21,474 bases of DNA. Origin: CAZCBJ01 sp964496705 (lineage in GTDB: Bacteria; Chloroflexota; Anaerolineae; Anaerolineales; Anaerolineaceae). Each line of letters starts with the position of its first letter. Positions within the stretch are counted from its first letter, which is position 1. Shown one piece after another: positions 1 through 9,039 of this stretch. A program made the translations under genes and the position numbers. The stretch is taken from positions 1-21,474 of the forward strand of contig CAZCBJ010000048.1 in NCBI GenBank assembly GCA_964496705.1, given 5' to 3'. The notes beneath the pieces were generated by a model that saw only the letters and a list, made by a program, of their open reading frames with translations, made no database searches and was not told the DNA's origin.

Positions 1-170
1 TTCCTTTGCAATGCGCGCACCTGTTGAGGGTTTAACCTTCTCCTGCCCATCAGACGCAACTTGCGCAGCCATGATTCGTGGGGCGCCTCGGCAGTGCCTT
101 CGGAAACACCCGGCATCATGCAGATCTGGCAACTTACTTGCTCATCGATTTTTTTCGTCTTGTCTTCCAT
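1..170 (-). CDS. Unrecognised protein, N-terminal part only (runs off left edge)
   Basis: An open frame begins with ATG at 168-170 and stays open for 56 codons to the window edge. A GGAG ribosome-binding site sits 8 nt before the ATG, and the start is only 22 nt after the stop of the preceding glycosyltransferase gene, so it is probably the next gene of the same operon. The visible residues begin MEDKTKKIDEQ, contain a CQICMMPG segment with two cysteines three residues apart, and then a basic stretch (WLRKLRLMGRRR). No signal peptide or membrane segment is visible. I do not recognise the family, and no function is assigned. The reading frame and ribosome-binding site are seen directly; operon membership is inferred. 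Confidence 0.55.
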   Translation of the reverse strand, partial: MEDKTKKIDEQVSCQICMMPGVSEGTAEAPHESWLRKLRLMGRRRLNPQQVRALQR

Positions 171-192
171 GTTCTACACTCCGCGAATACCG

Positions 193-1407
193 CTAATGTT
201 TTGCAATTCGCTTGACCACTGCATGGTACTGACTCGCTGCTACCATTCGTGAACAATTCGCGACGGCGTACTCACGCCCCCGCACCCCCATCTCATTGGC
301 TGCGTCGGGGTTTCGATAAAAACCAATCACTTCTTTTGCCAATTCATCGGCATTTTCCGGCTCAATGCACACCCCACAGCGCGTTTGATTCACCAGATTC
401 CACACTTCCGTGCCCGGGTCAACTGTTGCAATCAAAGGCCGCCCACTGGCCAGGATTGTATAGGTTTTGGATGGCACGGACTCGACAACAATCTCTTTTT
501 TGAGCGTGACCAGACAAACATCCGCCATCGCATAAATTTGGGGGACAACCTCCCTGGGTTGGAATGGGAAAAAGACAACGTTTTCCAACCCCTCCTGTGC
601 GGCTTTCTCCTGCAATCCAGGTTTGGTGGAGCCTTCCCCAACGATCACAAAAATGATTTCGGGGTGATCGCGGCATTTTTTAGCCGCTTCCAACACTACC
701 TCCAGCCCTTGAGAAAAACCGATATTTCCGGCATACAATACGACAAATTTGCCGTTTAAATTCCATTGGTCTCGGAGCGCATTTTCCTTCGGATGGGGTA
801 TAAAGAAAGTTGAATCCACACTGATTGGAACAACCGACACCTTATTTTCGGGCACTCCTTTATTTAACAAATTTTGCTTGAAACCTTCGGAAATCACCAC
901 CACCGCAGAGGCGTGGTCGTAATAGAACTTTTCGATGCGCTCGATCCAGCCAATCAGCCGTGGATTGCTCAACATGCCCAGTTTGACCAATACATCTGGA
1001 TAAATATCATTTACAACGTAAATAAAAGGAGTTCGCGGCAGGATGGCTTTGACGAGTAAGGGCAGTCCGCCCCAAAGAATGGGCGCATCTGCGACCACCA
1101 CATCAACTTTGGGCTCCCACAACGCCGCCAGGGTTGCGATGAAGTTATACCAGACATGATAAACCATACGAAGAAGCAGCGAGCCGCGGGGTACTTTCCA
1201 CAAGAATACGCGCAGCAGCGGCACACCATTCCATTTATCTCTGGCTACCAACCGCTTCGGGTGCGGATATAATTCATCCGCCCCACCGTAATTGGGAAAG
1301 CCGGTCACAACCCTGACTTCATCCCCCAGCGCTAGCAAATCTTCGCACAACGCGGTGTAGATCGGCGCACTGGGGCCATAATCAGGCGCATAGTAGGGGG
1401 TGATCAC
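193..1407 (-). CDS. GT4 family glycosyltransferase, WcaI-like
   Basis: This is a cytoplasmic or membrane-associated GT-B fold glycosyltransferase of about 404 residues, expected to add a sugar from a nucleotide-sugar donor to a lipid-linked polysaccharide intermediate. The N-terminal acceptor domain begins VITPYYAPDYGPSAPIY, the typical opening of WcaI-like enzymes. The C-terminal donor domain contains VLYAGNIGFSQGLE and the motif ESVPSKTYTILASGRP, which occupies the usual nucleotide-sugar binding position. The GTG at 1407 is the only standard start codon. However, the family's first strand (KILV) lies just upstream in frame, and a GGAGAGGTG ribosome-binding site is placed for an ATT codon at 1417-1419, so true initiation may be there (about 408 residues). 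It follows the preceding GT4 gene by about 50 nt. Sugar and linkage specificity cannot be read from the sequence. Confidence 0.9.
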   Translation of the reverse strand: MITPYYAPDYGPSAPIYTALCEDLLALGDEVRVVTGFPNYGGADELYPHPKRLVARDKWNGVPLLRVFLWKVPRGSLLLRMVYHVWYNFIATLAALWEPKVDVVVADAPILWGGLPLLVKAILPRTPFIYVVNDIYPDVLVKLGMLSNPRLIGWIERIEKFYYDHASAVVVISEGFKQNLLNKGVPENKVSVVPISVDSTFFIPHPKENALRDQWNLNGKFVVLYAGNIGFSQGLEVVLEAAKKCRDHPEIIFVIVGEGSTKPGLQEKAAQEGLENVVFFPFQPREVVPQIYAMADVCLVTLKKEIVVESVPSKTYTILASGRPLIATVDPGTEVWNLVNQTRCGVCIEPENADELAKEVIGFYRNPDAANEMGVRGREYAVANCSRMVAASQYHAVVKRIAKH

Positions 1408-1438
1408 TAGAATCTTAATTTGACACCTCTCCTTTCGG

Positions 1439-1454
1439 CTGGTTTTTCAACCAG
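1439..1454 (-). other. Intercistronic stem-loop with GAAA tetraloop
   Basis: On the minus strand CTGGTT-GAAA-AACCAG forms a perfect 6 bp stem closed by a GNRA-type tetraloop. It lies between the stop of the upstream GT4 gene and the ribosome-binding site of the WcaI-like gene. No T-run follows, so it is not an intrinsic terminator. A role in mRNA stability or in setting translation of the next gene is possible but inferred. Confidence 0.4.
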
Positions 1455-1459
1455 TCAGG

Positions 1460-2560
1460 TTATCCCGCCAAAACAGACTCATATAATTGAACTAGCTGAT
1501 TAACATAACACGAAGTATCCAGATCGCGTTCAGCAATTTCACGACTGCGCGCGCCCATGCTCGCGCGTAAATTTCCATCGTTCACCAACAGCAGCATCTT
1601 GGCTGATAGAACGTCCACGTTTCCAACCGGCACAAGAAACCCATTATAACCCTCATGGATGACATCCGGAATTCCTCCCACTGGCGTTGCGACAATCGGC
1701 AGCCCGGCAGCCAATGCCTCCAGAATGACCATCGGTAAGCCCTCAAAACGCGAAGGCAATACAAAGAAACTCGCATGCCGGTAAAACTCAAGCGCCTGAT
1801 CATGTGGAACGCAGCCGACCAATTCACAGACTTGCTCTAGTCGGTGTTCAATGATTTTCTTTTTGGCGGTTTCCATATCTCCATCTTTTTCTTCCGGTCC
1901 CACCAGCCACACATAAATATCAGCAACTGATTTCGATATGATATGCACCGCTTCTATCAATTCATCGATGCCTTTCGCAGGACCTATCCGCCCAATAAAA
2001 AGGATATTCACCCTTCCGGATGAGGCGCAATATGAATTAAGAGGAATCGATCGGATATCAATACAATTTTCAAAACAGTACAGGCGATCTTCGGAGCAAT
2101 AATTTTGAAGGCGGTTCTTCCATTCTTGAGAAACCGTGACCACCGCATCAACTGCATCAATTATTTTACAGGTGTGTTTTTGCAAAAGCCACGGGCTCTT
2201 GCTGTGCAATTCGTCAAAGTTCCCCCCGTGAATATGGAGAATGGTATGAATACCAACCACTTTTGCGACCATTACATAGAAGGTGTCCTTAAACCAGGCC
2301 AGGCCGTGCGAGGTGTGCAAGTGAATGACGTTCGGTCGATATTTCAGAAGAGCTAAGAAAAAGCGAAAATACTGTGAAATGGCAATTCGAAGATTGAGAA
2401 ATGATACTTTTCCAGAATGTTTCAATGGCCGGTTCTTCACCGAAGCCAGATAGTGAAGTGAAACGCGTTTCTCCAGGGCGGGCCGGATCGTGTCCACCAG
2501 CGTGCAGATTCCACCCCCCACCCCCTCGCCCGGACCAATCATTAACACTCGAATATTCAT
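1460..2560 (-). CDS. GT4 family glycosyltransferase
   Basis: This is a GT-B fold glycosyltransferase of about 366 residues, presumably adding one sugar to the lipid-linked repeat unit on the cytoplasmic face. The N-terminal domain opens with MNIRVLMIGPGEGVGGG, with the glycine-rich loop that contacts the sugar acceptor or donor phosphate. The C-terminal domain has ILFIGRIGPAKGIDELIEA and the classic EX7E region SRFEGLPMVILEALAAG followed by TPVGGIPDVI. I chose ATG 2560 because family homology begins there and a GGA purine run lies 8 nt upstream. In-frame ATGs at 2572, 2578 and 2599 are possible; the last would leave only 7 nt after the previous stop and has no visible ribosome-binding site. 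Substrate is unknown. Confidence 0.88.
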   Translation of the reverse strand: MNIRVLMIGPGEGVGGGICTLVDTIRPALEKRVSLHYLASVKNRPLKHSGKVSFLNLRIAISQYFRFFLALLKYRPNVIHLHTSHGLAWFKDTFYVMVAKVVGIHTILHIHGGNFDELHSKSPWLLQKHTCKIIDAVDAVVTVSQEWKNRLQNYCSEDRLYCFENCIDIRSIPLNSYCASSGRVNILFIGRIGPAKGIDELIEAVHIISKSVADIYVWLVGPEEKDGDMETAKKKIIEHRLEQVCELVGCVPHDQALEFYRHASFFVLPSRFEGLPMVILEALAAGLPIVATPVGGIPDVIHEGYNGFLVPVGNVDVLSAKMLLLVNDGNLRASMGARSREIAERDLDTSCYVNQLVQLYESVLAG

Positions 2561-2606
2561 CGGCTTTTCCATTCCCATCCCCTTTCTCAAATTTCCCATT
2601 TATCTA

Positions 2607-4283
2607 TTATATCGGGTAACTTCTATTTCCAAGAATTTTTAATCTACGGGTGAAGGCATCGATGAAAATCCAACCATCATAATGAGTATAGGTGTGGGTT
2701 GCCATAATCCGATCATGCCACAACGGTTTGATTTCTGCCACGTGATGTTCTACGAAATCATCCTCAGATAATATGGTCACTTCGTTGATGTTGATCCCAT
2801 ATCCATAGATGTGAGAGCAATTTTGCGTTGGCCGATAAAGTTTTCCATCTTTCCAGAAAAGCCGCCCGGCTGGTCGGGCATTGGTTACATCCGATACCAC
2901 CGGATTGAGTCGATGAGGTGTCCACTGGTTGGTCAACAATTCATCCGCATAGAAGATGTGGGTATTTACCTCAGGACTGGCGCCCTGGTGCTCGGTGATA
3001 CCCGTGAACAGCCACCATTTACCCGACTGATGGATGAGCGTGGTATCCTTGGCGTCGACTCCATTCAACAGGCGCATTTTAAACTGCCAGCGATCGGGGA
3101 ATTCCAGGCATTCATAGAGATCAACACTGTTATTTTCCCCTGTTTCAGGGATCATATAGATCTTCTGTTCATGTTCGAACACAAATGGATAGGATAGATG
3201 ATATTTCTCCTCCAAAACCTTCCTCGACGGCAGCCAATTGCCTGAAGAACCCATTTCGATCACCGCGATATGCCCTTTGCGGTGAGTAAAAAACAATTCC
3301 TCGACAAAAATATACACCCTGCCATCTTTTATGATCAGGTGCGGATCAGCCCAGAATCGATCCACAGGCGGGATGAGCTTTTTGAATTGATGTATTGAAT
3401 TCGAGTGTGATGGATCGTTAGCATATAACAGAAACCATTGATCGATGGAAAAAATTCGGTGAAATATTTCTTCCAGTTGGGTCAGATACAATTTGCTGTA
3501 ACAGCGCAGCGCTTCCAAATTATTGGGAATCCGGCGTAATGGATGGTGATATATCTCCAAACCAGACGCATAGATTGCGGCGCGTGCGAAATATTCTGTT
3601 TCGCCCAACCGGGAAAGCAGCCCCAATTGATCGGGCAGGATGGATGCAGAAGACCAATACAGCACCTGACGGTTACGTGCAGCCGAGTATTTAAAGGTCA
3701 TAATCTGAGATCGAAAGATGGCTTTTCCTGCAGGGTGTTGCTCATTCATCATCAGCAATGTAATGCCGGTAACAGGTTGTCTCTCCACTGCCTCCCAGAA
3801 TCCCTCTGGTTCTCCGCGTACCAGGCGGTCATCACTGTGGTTAATGCACCAAATCCCCAATCTCGCCACAGCCAGAAACATTGGGGGCACCGGTTCAGGC
3901 GCCATTTGGATCAGCAAGTCCAGGTTGAGATTCTTTAATAGAATTAATTCATCTGGCTGGATATTGAAACCGTTCTCATCTTGTGTTCGCGAGACATTGA
4001 TGATCGGAACATCCTCCAATGAAGTGCGCAGGTCAACCTTGTGAAAAGCGTTTGATTTGCGTACAAACAATTTTTCATCAATTTGGGACAGAAAAGCATA
4101 TATCAACGTTCGCCAGCGATTGGCTGCCGGTTTCTTTATAACAGGTTGTTCGCACAATAAAATGATCGCTGAAATTTCGGCTGCACTTTCCCGGGAAATC
4201 TTTTGAATTGAGGCATGGAACCAGGCCGGAACTTCCAGCGTATCCAACACCAAGGCGATCTTTATTTTTTTCGTAGAGGTCAT
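2607..4283 (-). CDS. Formyltransferase-like / GINT1-like two-domain protein
   Basis: This is a two-domain protein of 558 residues. Residues of about 8-230 resemble the formyltransferase fold: the segment around 143-170 (GIWCINHSDDRLVRG, then EGFWEAVERQPVTGITLL) matches the layout of the methionyl-tRNA formyltransferase core. In an ungapped alignment, however, the catalytic Asn and His positions hold Cys and Asn, so formyl transfer is doubtful. Residues of about 305-555, beginning FWADPHLIIKDGRVYIFVEE, resemble the N-terminal domain of plant glucosamine inositolphosphorylceramide transferase 1, a propeller-like domain that also occurs in bacterial polysaccharide clusters. No signal peptide or membrane segment is visible. 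No strong ribosome-binding site precedes the ATG. It sits 38 nt after the Wzy-like gene, which suggests a role in sugar transfer or modification of the same polymer. The activity is not assigned. Confidence 0.75.
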   Translation of the reverse strand: MTSTKKIKIALVLDTLEVPAWFHASIQKISRESAAEISAIILLCEQPVIKKPAANRWRTLIYAFLSQIDEKLFVRKSNAFHKVDLRTSLEDVPIINVSRTQDENGFNIQPDELILLKNLNLDLLIQMAPEPVPPMFLAVARLGIWCINHSDDRLVRGEPEGFWEAVERQPVTGITLLMMNEQHPAGKAIFRSQIMTFKYSAARNRQVLYWSSASILPDQLGLLSRLGETEYFARAAIYASGLEIYHHPLRRIPNNLEALRCYSKLYLTQLEEIFHRIFSIDQWFLLYANDPSHSNSIHQFKKLIPPVDRFWADPHLIIKDGRVYIFVEELFFTHRKGHIAVIEMGSSGNWLPSRKVLEEKYHLSYPFVFEHEQKIYMIPETGENNSVDLYECLEFPDRWQFKMRLLNGVDAKDTTLIHQSGKWWLFTGITEHQGASPEVNTHIFYADELLTNQWTPHRLNPVVSDVTNARPAGRLFWKDGKLYRPTQNCSHIYGYGININEVTILSEDDFVEHHVAEIKPLWHDRIMATHTYTHYDGWIFIDAFTRRLKILGNRSYPI

Positions 4284-4321
4284 GATGAGTTAGCCCATCG
4301 AAAAAGTTTCTCGATATAATC

Positions 4322-5552
4322 TCAAGAATTCATGCCACCCAGCAGGGTATCCGGAGATGCCGGTTGCGAGACAGAGACTGACCCTCCTTCTGGCTGTTCC
4401 TTCTTCCTCGGGTAAATCGCTGCACTGATCACGATGATATTCAGGAAAAACCAGGTGGGCTTGGAATATTCCCAGGTGACTGATTGAACACTGAACAACC
4501 ATACGATAAAAATGGTTGCAGATAGTATGGCCATGGATCTGGTTTGGTTGATCATTGCCAAAACGACTGATGAAAGCCATCCCACAAAAATCAAGAAACC
4601 AATGATACCCAATTCAGCCATGATAGATAAGAATGTGTTATGTGCGAATCCACCCAACTGATTGGGCGACTCCAGTGAGTAACTCCCTATTCCAAGTATG
4701 GGATGCTTTAAGAATATCTGAATGGCTCCTCCCCACAACCCAACTCTTCCCCCAAGGTCAGCGCCAGCTACTGAACTGCTAAAAGTGCCCAGACGTTCAA
4801 TGGTTGCCACAGGGATAAACGATTTCGCGAGGAAAATTCCAGCGATAAACACAATAAAAATCAAGATACGCCACCCTACCCTTATCCGCCCCAGGGTGGC
4901 CATGATATAAAGAGCTCCAGGAACCACTGTAACCAATGCCGTCCGGCTGGCTGTGAGTATGATCGCAAATAAAGCGGCTGGAATAAAGGCGAAATTAACT
5001 GCCTGCCAGAACCTCGTAAAACGCCCGGATTTTCCAGATGTGGCCAGGTACCAGGCCGTTGGAAAGCAAACCGATAAAATAATTGCGAATTCCACCGCAT
5101 TTTGGTTCGCCCCAGAATAACGCCCAAACTCGTATTCGGAAATTATCTGACCAGTAACATAATTATTGATGGAGCTGCCTACCGCCAGGTAGCCTCCAAG
5201 GATGAAGGCTTGGAGCAATGCTCGAAACCCTCCCGGAGTATCTACCAGATCCCAAAGCATCCAGGTCAAAATGGCCAACTGGCTGAAGGTTTTCACCCGA
5301 TAATAGGTCAGATCATAATCAATCGTCCAAAAAATGCTGGCCACATTAATCGCCGCAAAGAGGAAAGCCCAGATGTGGAATAACTGCAGCTTGCGCAGCC
5401 TGCCTTCCGACGACCGAAACCATCCAGACCCCCGCTGCTCCCAAGCCGATGACCCGACTCAGAGTCCCTAGCGTGCTGACCGTGATCGCGTTCTCCCACG
5501 GGATGGTGAACACCAACGCCAGCAATCCGGCCAGAGCAATTTTGCGAATCAC
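4322..5552 (-). pseudogene. Wzy / O-antigen ligase-type membrane protein, frameshifted
   Basis: This would be a multi-pass polysaccharide polymerase or ligase (Wzy_C type) of about 409 residues, but it is split into two frames. The 5' part starts with GTG at 5552 (MIRKIALAGLLALVFTIPWE, a typical first membrane segment) and stops after 68 codons at 5346. The 3' part, in the +1 frame, continues with KLQLFHIWAFLFAAINVASIFW and runs to 4322. Removing one G (near 5399-5400 on the plus strand) restores GRQLRKLQLFHIW and a single frame. The 3' part keeps the expected landmarks: SRTAL, GLWGGAIQIFLKHPILGIG and AHNTFLSIMAELGIIG. The start overlaps the stop of the upstream GT4 gene by 4 bp (GTGA). It is either a real inactivating mutation or a sequencing error. 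Without correction, only a 340-residue product could begin, at GTG 5344. Confidence 0.85.
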
Positions 5553-6685
5553 AGCTCCCCCCAGAAAAGCCGAGCATAATGGTCCAGGACGGTAGATGAC
5601 TCAAACGGATGCCAACTTTGAGGCGGTGGCACCCGGTGTTCCTCGCGCAGCGCAGCCAGGATGGCCTCGGCCAGTTTTTCCGCGTCGCCCATCGGAACCA
5701 GACGGCCATAAGCGCCGTCCTGTAAAATCTCGCGCGGGCCGCTGGGGCAATCCGTGGACACCAATGGGGCGCCACAGTACAGCGCCTCGACCAATACGGT
5801 TGGCAAGCCTTCCCAGCGAGAAGACAGCACAAACACGCCCGCTCGGGCCATGAAAGCATATGGGTTCTCAACAAAACCCGGCATGCTGACACAATCCTGT
5901 AAACCAAGCTGGCTGACCAGTTCCGTCATCGCTGCTCGTTCTTCTCCATCACCCAAGATGAGCAAGCGGACGGGCATGGATTGGCGCACCTGCGCAAAGG
6001 CGCGGATGAGCAAAGAATAATCTTTTTGGGGGGTGATCCTACCAACCGCCAGGATCACCGGCGGTTCTTCCGGCATGAACCAGGGATGATCCAGAGGTTC
6101 CTGGGCTTTGCGAACCAGTTCCGGTGTGATGACAGGGTTGTAAATCACCCGAATTTTCTCGCGTTGGATCCCTGCAGAAACGGTCAGGTCATCCGCTGCC
6201 CCTTTGGAAACCGCGACAATTTCGTCTGCCAATGGATAGCTGATCCGCAGGAGCAAGGGCATCAGCACGCGATTCATAAATGTTGGTTCCCGATTAGCGA
6301 CCGAGAAAGTGTTGTGCTCGCTGATGATCAGGCGCATCGGCACGCCTGCCAGTTGCCTGGCCCAGATGGCAAAAATATTGTTGAACATGCCGGTCAGCAT
6401 GACCGCCGGGCGCACCCGCCGGATGTAAGCCACCAGGGCTGGAAAGCTGTAAAAGGAGCGCCCGCCGCGGATATGCTTTTTATTCAGCTCCACCAGCCGG
6501 ACTTCCTTCGGAAAATAGGGCATGTATGCCCCTTCTGCCTGCGCCAGTACAAAATCCACCGGAAAACCGCGCTGCACAAAACCCACCGCCAGGTTAAGCA
6601 GGACCCGCTCCGCCCCCCCTTCAGATAAGGTGGAGAGGTAAATCGACACTCGCTGGTTCAATTGGTCTCGATTAATCTTTTTCAT
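5549..6685 (-). CDS. GT4 family glycosyltransferase
   Basis: This is a GT-B fold glycosyltransferase of 378 residues, resembling enzymes that extend lipid-linked oligosaccharides with N-acetylhexosamines (PglH/PglJ-like), although the substrate cannot be read from sequence. The N-terminal domain has STLSEGGAERVLLNLA, the usual acceptor-side glycine-rich loop. The C-terminal domain has ILAVGRITPQKDYSLLIRAF and the EX7E region SRWEGLPTVLVEAL followed by TDCPSGPREIL. I chose ATG 6685 because a GGA element lies 8 nt upstream. A TTG one codon earlier (6688) is possible. The stop overlaps the start of the Wzy-like gene by 4 bp, so the two are probably translationally coupled. Confidence 0.9.
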   Translation of the reverse strand: MKKINRDQLNQRVSIYLSTLSEGGAERVLLNLAVGFVQRGFPVDFVLAQAEGAYMPYFPKEVRLVELNKKHIRGGRSFYSFPALVAYIRRVRPAVMLTGMFNNIFAIWARQLAGVPMRLIISEHNTFSVANREPTFMNRVLMPLLLRISYPLADEIVAVSKGAADDLTVSAGIQREKIRVIYNPVITPELVRKAQEPLDHPWFMPEEPPVILAVGRITPQKDYSLLIRAFAQVRQSMPVRLLILGDGEERAAMTELVSQLGLQDCVSMPGFVENPYAFMARAGVFVLSSRWEGLPTVLVEALYCGAPLVSTDCPSGPREILQDGAYGRLVPMGDAEKLAEAILAALREEHRVPPPQSWHPFESSTVLDHYARLFWGEL

Positions 6686-6709
6686 CAATTATTCCAGTTT
6701 TCGTAATGA

Positions 6710-8299
6710 TCACCTGGCCGACAGATTCAACATGGTCAGCATCCGCTGGAGGATGGCACTGCGCTGCTTTTCATTGAGGCCCAGAAGAAACGCGATGCCA
6801 AACGACACAAATGCGCTCAACCCCGCACCCAAGGCAAACACAAGCCACTCCAACCAGGAGCCCCAGCCCTGTGTGGGCAGCAGATGGTCGAGGCTGGCGG
6901 CTGTCAGAAAGAGCAGTGTCGTGACCAGCGCCGGACGGATGACGGACTTTATCTGGGCTGCATCATCAATTTGCAATCTACGACCAATCATGCGGGGATA
7001 AGCCACACTCAGGATCAGCCGCCCCGCCAGCATCCCCAGACTCAATCCGACGACTCCAAGGTCAAAGAAATGCACCAGGATGGAGGCAGCCAGGATGGAA
7101 ATGGTCACCGAGATGGCGCCCAAAATCACCTTGCGCTTTAAATTGAGAGTCAGATCGATCACATTGGCATCCGTGCGAATTAACACAAACTGGGTGATGA
7201 CCACCACGATCAGCAGACCCGGCAGCGCGCCCACGAATTGGTCGGCGCCGACCCACATGCTGATAAATGTCCGGTTCCAGAGCAGGATGCTGGTCCCCAG
7301 CACGCTCACCACCAGCCAGGTGAAGGTCATGATCTCACCGCGGATGCGGGCTGCCCGCTGCAGGTCGCCCGAGCCGATGATGCCGCCCAGCCCCGGAAGC
7401 ACGCCAAAGACCATCATTGCCACCACCGTGATCACAGTTTCAGGCGCATACTTGGAGAGTGTGTATTGGGTGACCGATTCGACTGAATTCAACAGCCCCA
7501 ATACCACCACGTCGGCTGCCATCATCAATTTATTGATCAGGTTCCAGGCCATGAACCAACCGCTGAGCTTGAGAAATTCTTTCACCGCGGTTTTGGACGG
7601 CCTGGCGATGCCGAACCAGGGCGCATTGGCTTTGGCAAGATAAGTGAAGAAGACCAGGCGCGCCATGGTGAGTACACAGGCGGCTGCCCCAACACCCACA
7701 ATCCCCAGGCCAAGATGCAATGCCAGCCAGGTTGCCGCACCCCCGGCCAGGATGAGAACGGTTGAGAATCCCAGGCTCTTATAGCCCCTATTTTCACCTT
7801 CCAGAACAGATTGCGGCACCTCAACCAAAGTGGTCAGAATCAGGTTGTACACCAGAATCCCACTGACAATACGCACGTGCCAGACGAACGCCTCGGGAGT
7901 CCTGATCCAATCAGGGACAAACCAGGTCAGCACCCCTCCTAAAACCACCATCAGCGGCAGGAAGATGCCCAACACATACAACGTGCTGCCGATGTAGGAA
8001 CGTTTCAGGTCATAATCTGTGGAATTTTGCTCTTTGGCCAGCGTGAACTTCAACGCCTGGGTTGGGCGTCCGCTGGCGGGTGAAATATACCCCACCAGCC
8101 GCATCAGGAACTGCCAGGCGCCGTAATAAAAATCGCCCAGCCCACTCACCATGACAGGCGTAATCACCAATGCAACGATGATGTTGGCTGCGTAATCCAG
8201 AGCCGAGACAAAAGCATTGAGAGAGGCCTTTTTGGTCAGGCTATTATCGCCCAGAAGACCTTTGATTCGGTTTAAAATGGATACCCGTTGGATTTTCAT
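6710..8299 (-). CDS. Wzx-type polysaccharide flippase (MOP superfamily)
   Basis: This is a 529-residue, very hydrophobic protein with roughly 12-14 predicted membrane helices, matching the length and look of MOP-superfamily lipid-linked oligosaccharide flippases. These move undecaprenyl-diphosphate repeat units from the cytoplasmic to the outer face of the membrane. The N-terminal region has VMVSGLGDFYYGAWQFLMRL, the conserved first-helix region of the family. The ATG at 8299 follows the kinase gene by 20 nt, and the stop is about 24 nt before the next GT4 start. The position between kinases and glycosyltransferases in a polysaccharide operon supports the role. Substrate specificity is not predictable. 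Confidence 0.88.
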   Translation of the reverse strand: MKIQRVSILNRIKGLLGDNSLTKKASLNAFVSALDYAANIIVALVITPVMVSGLGDFYYGAWQFLMRLVGYISPASGRPTQALKFTLAKEQNSTDYDLKRSYIGSTLYVLGIFLPLMVVLGGVLTWFVPDWIRTPEAFVWHVRIVSGILVYNLILTTLVEVPQSVLEGENRGYKSLGFSTVLILAGGAATWLALHLGLGIVGVGAAACVLTMARLVFFTYLAKANAPWFGIARPSKTAVKEFLKLSGWFMAWNLINKLMMAADVVVLGLLNSVESVTQYTLSKYAPETVITVVAMMVFGVLPGLGGIIGSGDLQRAARIRGEIMTFTWLVVSVLGTSILLWNRTFISMWVGADQFVGALPGLLIVVVITQFVLIRTDANVIDLTLNLKRKVILGAISVTISILAASILVHFFDLGVVGLSLGMLAGRLILSVAYPRMIGRRLQIDDAAQIKSVIRPALVTTLLFLTAASLDHLLPTQGWGSWLEWLVFALGAGLSAFVSFGIAFLLGLNEKQRSAILQRMLTMLNLSAR

Positions 8300-8319
8300 A
8301 ACGCATGTCTAGTGATCAT

Positions 8320-9039
8320 CTACATCTCAATCATAGCACTAGTCCACCAGTGTTTAATTACCAGAGCTGCTTCTGCAGAAATATCATCCACATCACGCTG
8401 AGATGTATCAATTTTTAAAACCACAAGCCGGGGATTGTCTGCCGATAACCTGGCCATTACCCGATCATACCAATGGCGGTATAGTGCCAGAAAATCGAAA
8501 ATTTCCCGATTCGAATACCCCTTGACCTGATGCTCATCCGGGCGAGTACATATACGTTCAGCCAGGACCCCATCGTCTGCATCTAACCAGATCACCAGAT
8601 TCATGGCTGAGCGCCACCTTTGATATACAGCATCCCACCAGGGTTGGATTTTTTCACTTTGCAGGATTCGCGGCCCGAGGATATGTAAATCCGTGATCAA
8701 GTAAATCGGTCCCTGATCGAGAAGGATGGCTTGATGCCCCCTGATGCGCTGTCTGGCAAGCAAACGATCCCAGCCGTTTACCATTGCCATCCAGGCCAAT
8801 TCACGCCGGCTGACCATTCGCTCACTTGCTCCCATCATCTTTACCAGGATGGGGGTTAATTTCAGAAGGTTCCAGAAAAAAAAGGGGGCCATACGAGGAT
8901 CACGCACATCCGGCAAATCCTGGTTGATCAAGCCAGCATCATTCTGCGCCAGCGTTCGTACCAGAGTCGATTTTCCTGCCCCGGCAACTCCCAGAATTTC
9001 CACCACGACGGCAGGCCTGGATATTGTCTGCGTCTTCAT
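8320..9039 (-). CDS. P-loop kinase-like protein (nucleoside/thymidylate kinase-like)
   Basis: This is a 239-residue P-loop NTPase with Walker A GVAGAGKS at residues 17-24, immediately after the first strand. A later motif, LLDQGPIYLITDLHI, resembles the DR/DQ-GP loop of thymidylate-kinase-like enzymes. IWLDADDGVLAERICTRPDE looks like the strand plus arginine-bearing lid that closes over ATP. I chose ATG 9039: it overlaps the stop of the upstream gene by 4 bp (ATGA), whereas an in-frame extension upstream would only run inside that gene. The neighbour upstream carries a related kinase domain, so the pair may act together. The phosphorylated substrate is unknown; a sugar, lipid or nucleotide are all possible. 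It is not a housekeeping thymidylate kinase by context. Confidence 0.75.
   Translation of the reverse strand: MKTQTISRPAVVVEILGVAGAGKSTLVRTLAQNDAGLINQDLPDVRDPRMAPFFFWNLLKLTPILVKMMGASERMVSRRELAWMAMVNGWDRLLARQRIRGHQAILLDQGPIYLITDLHILGPRILQSEKIQPWWDAVYQRWRSAMNLVIWLDADDGVLAERICTRPDEHQVKGYSNREIFDFLALYRHWYDRVMARLSADNPRLVVLKIDTSQRDVDDISAEAALVIKHWWTSAMIEM

Noticed and set aside
5308..5907. Minus-strand frame of about 199 codons across the Wzy/GT4 junction
   Set aside because: It overlaps the end of the GT4 gene and the first part of the Wzy-like gene in the wrong frame, with a Trp/Arg/Cys-rich, non-membrane composition.
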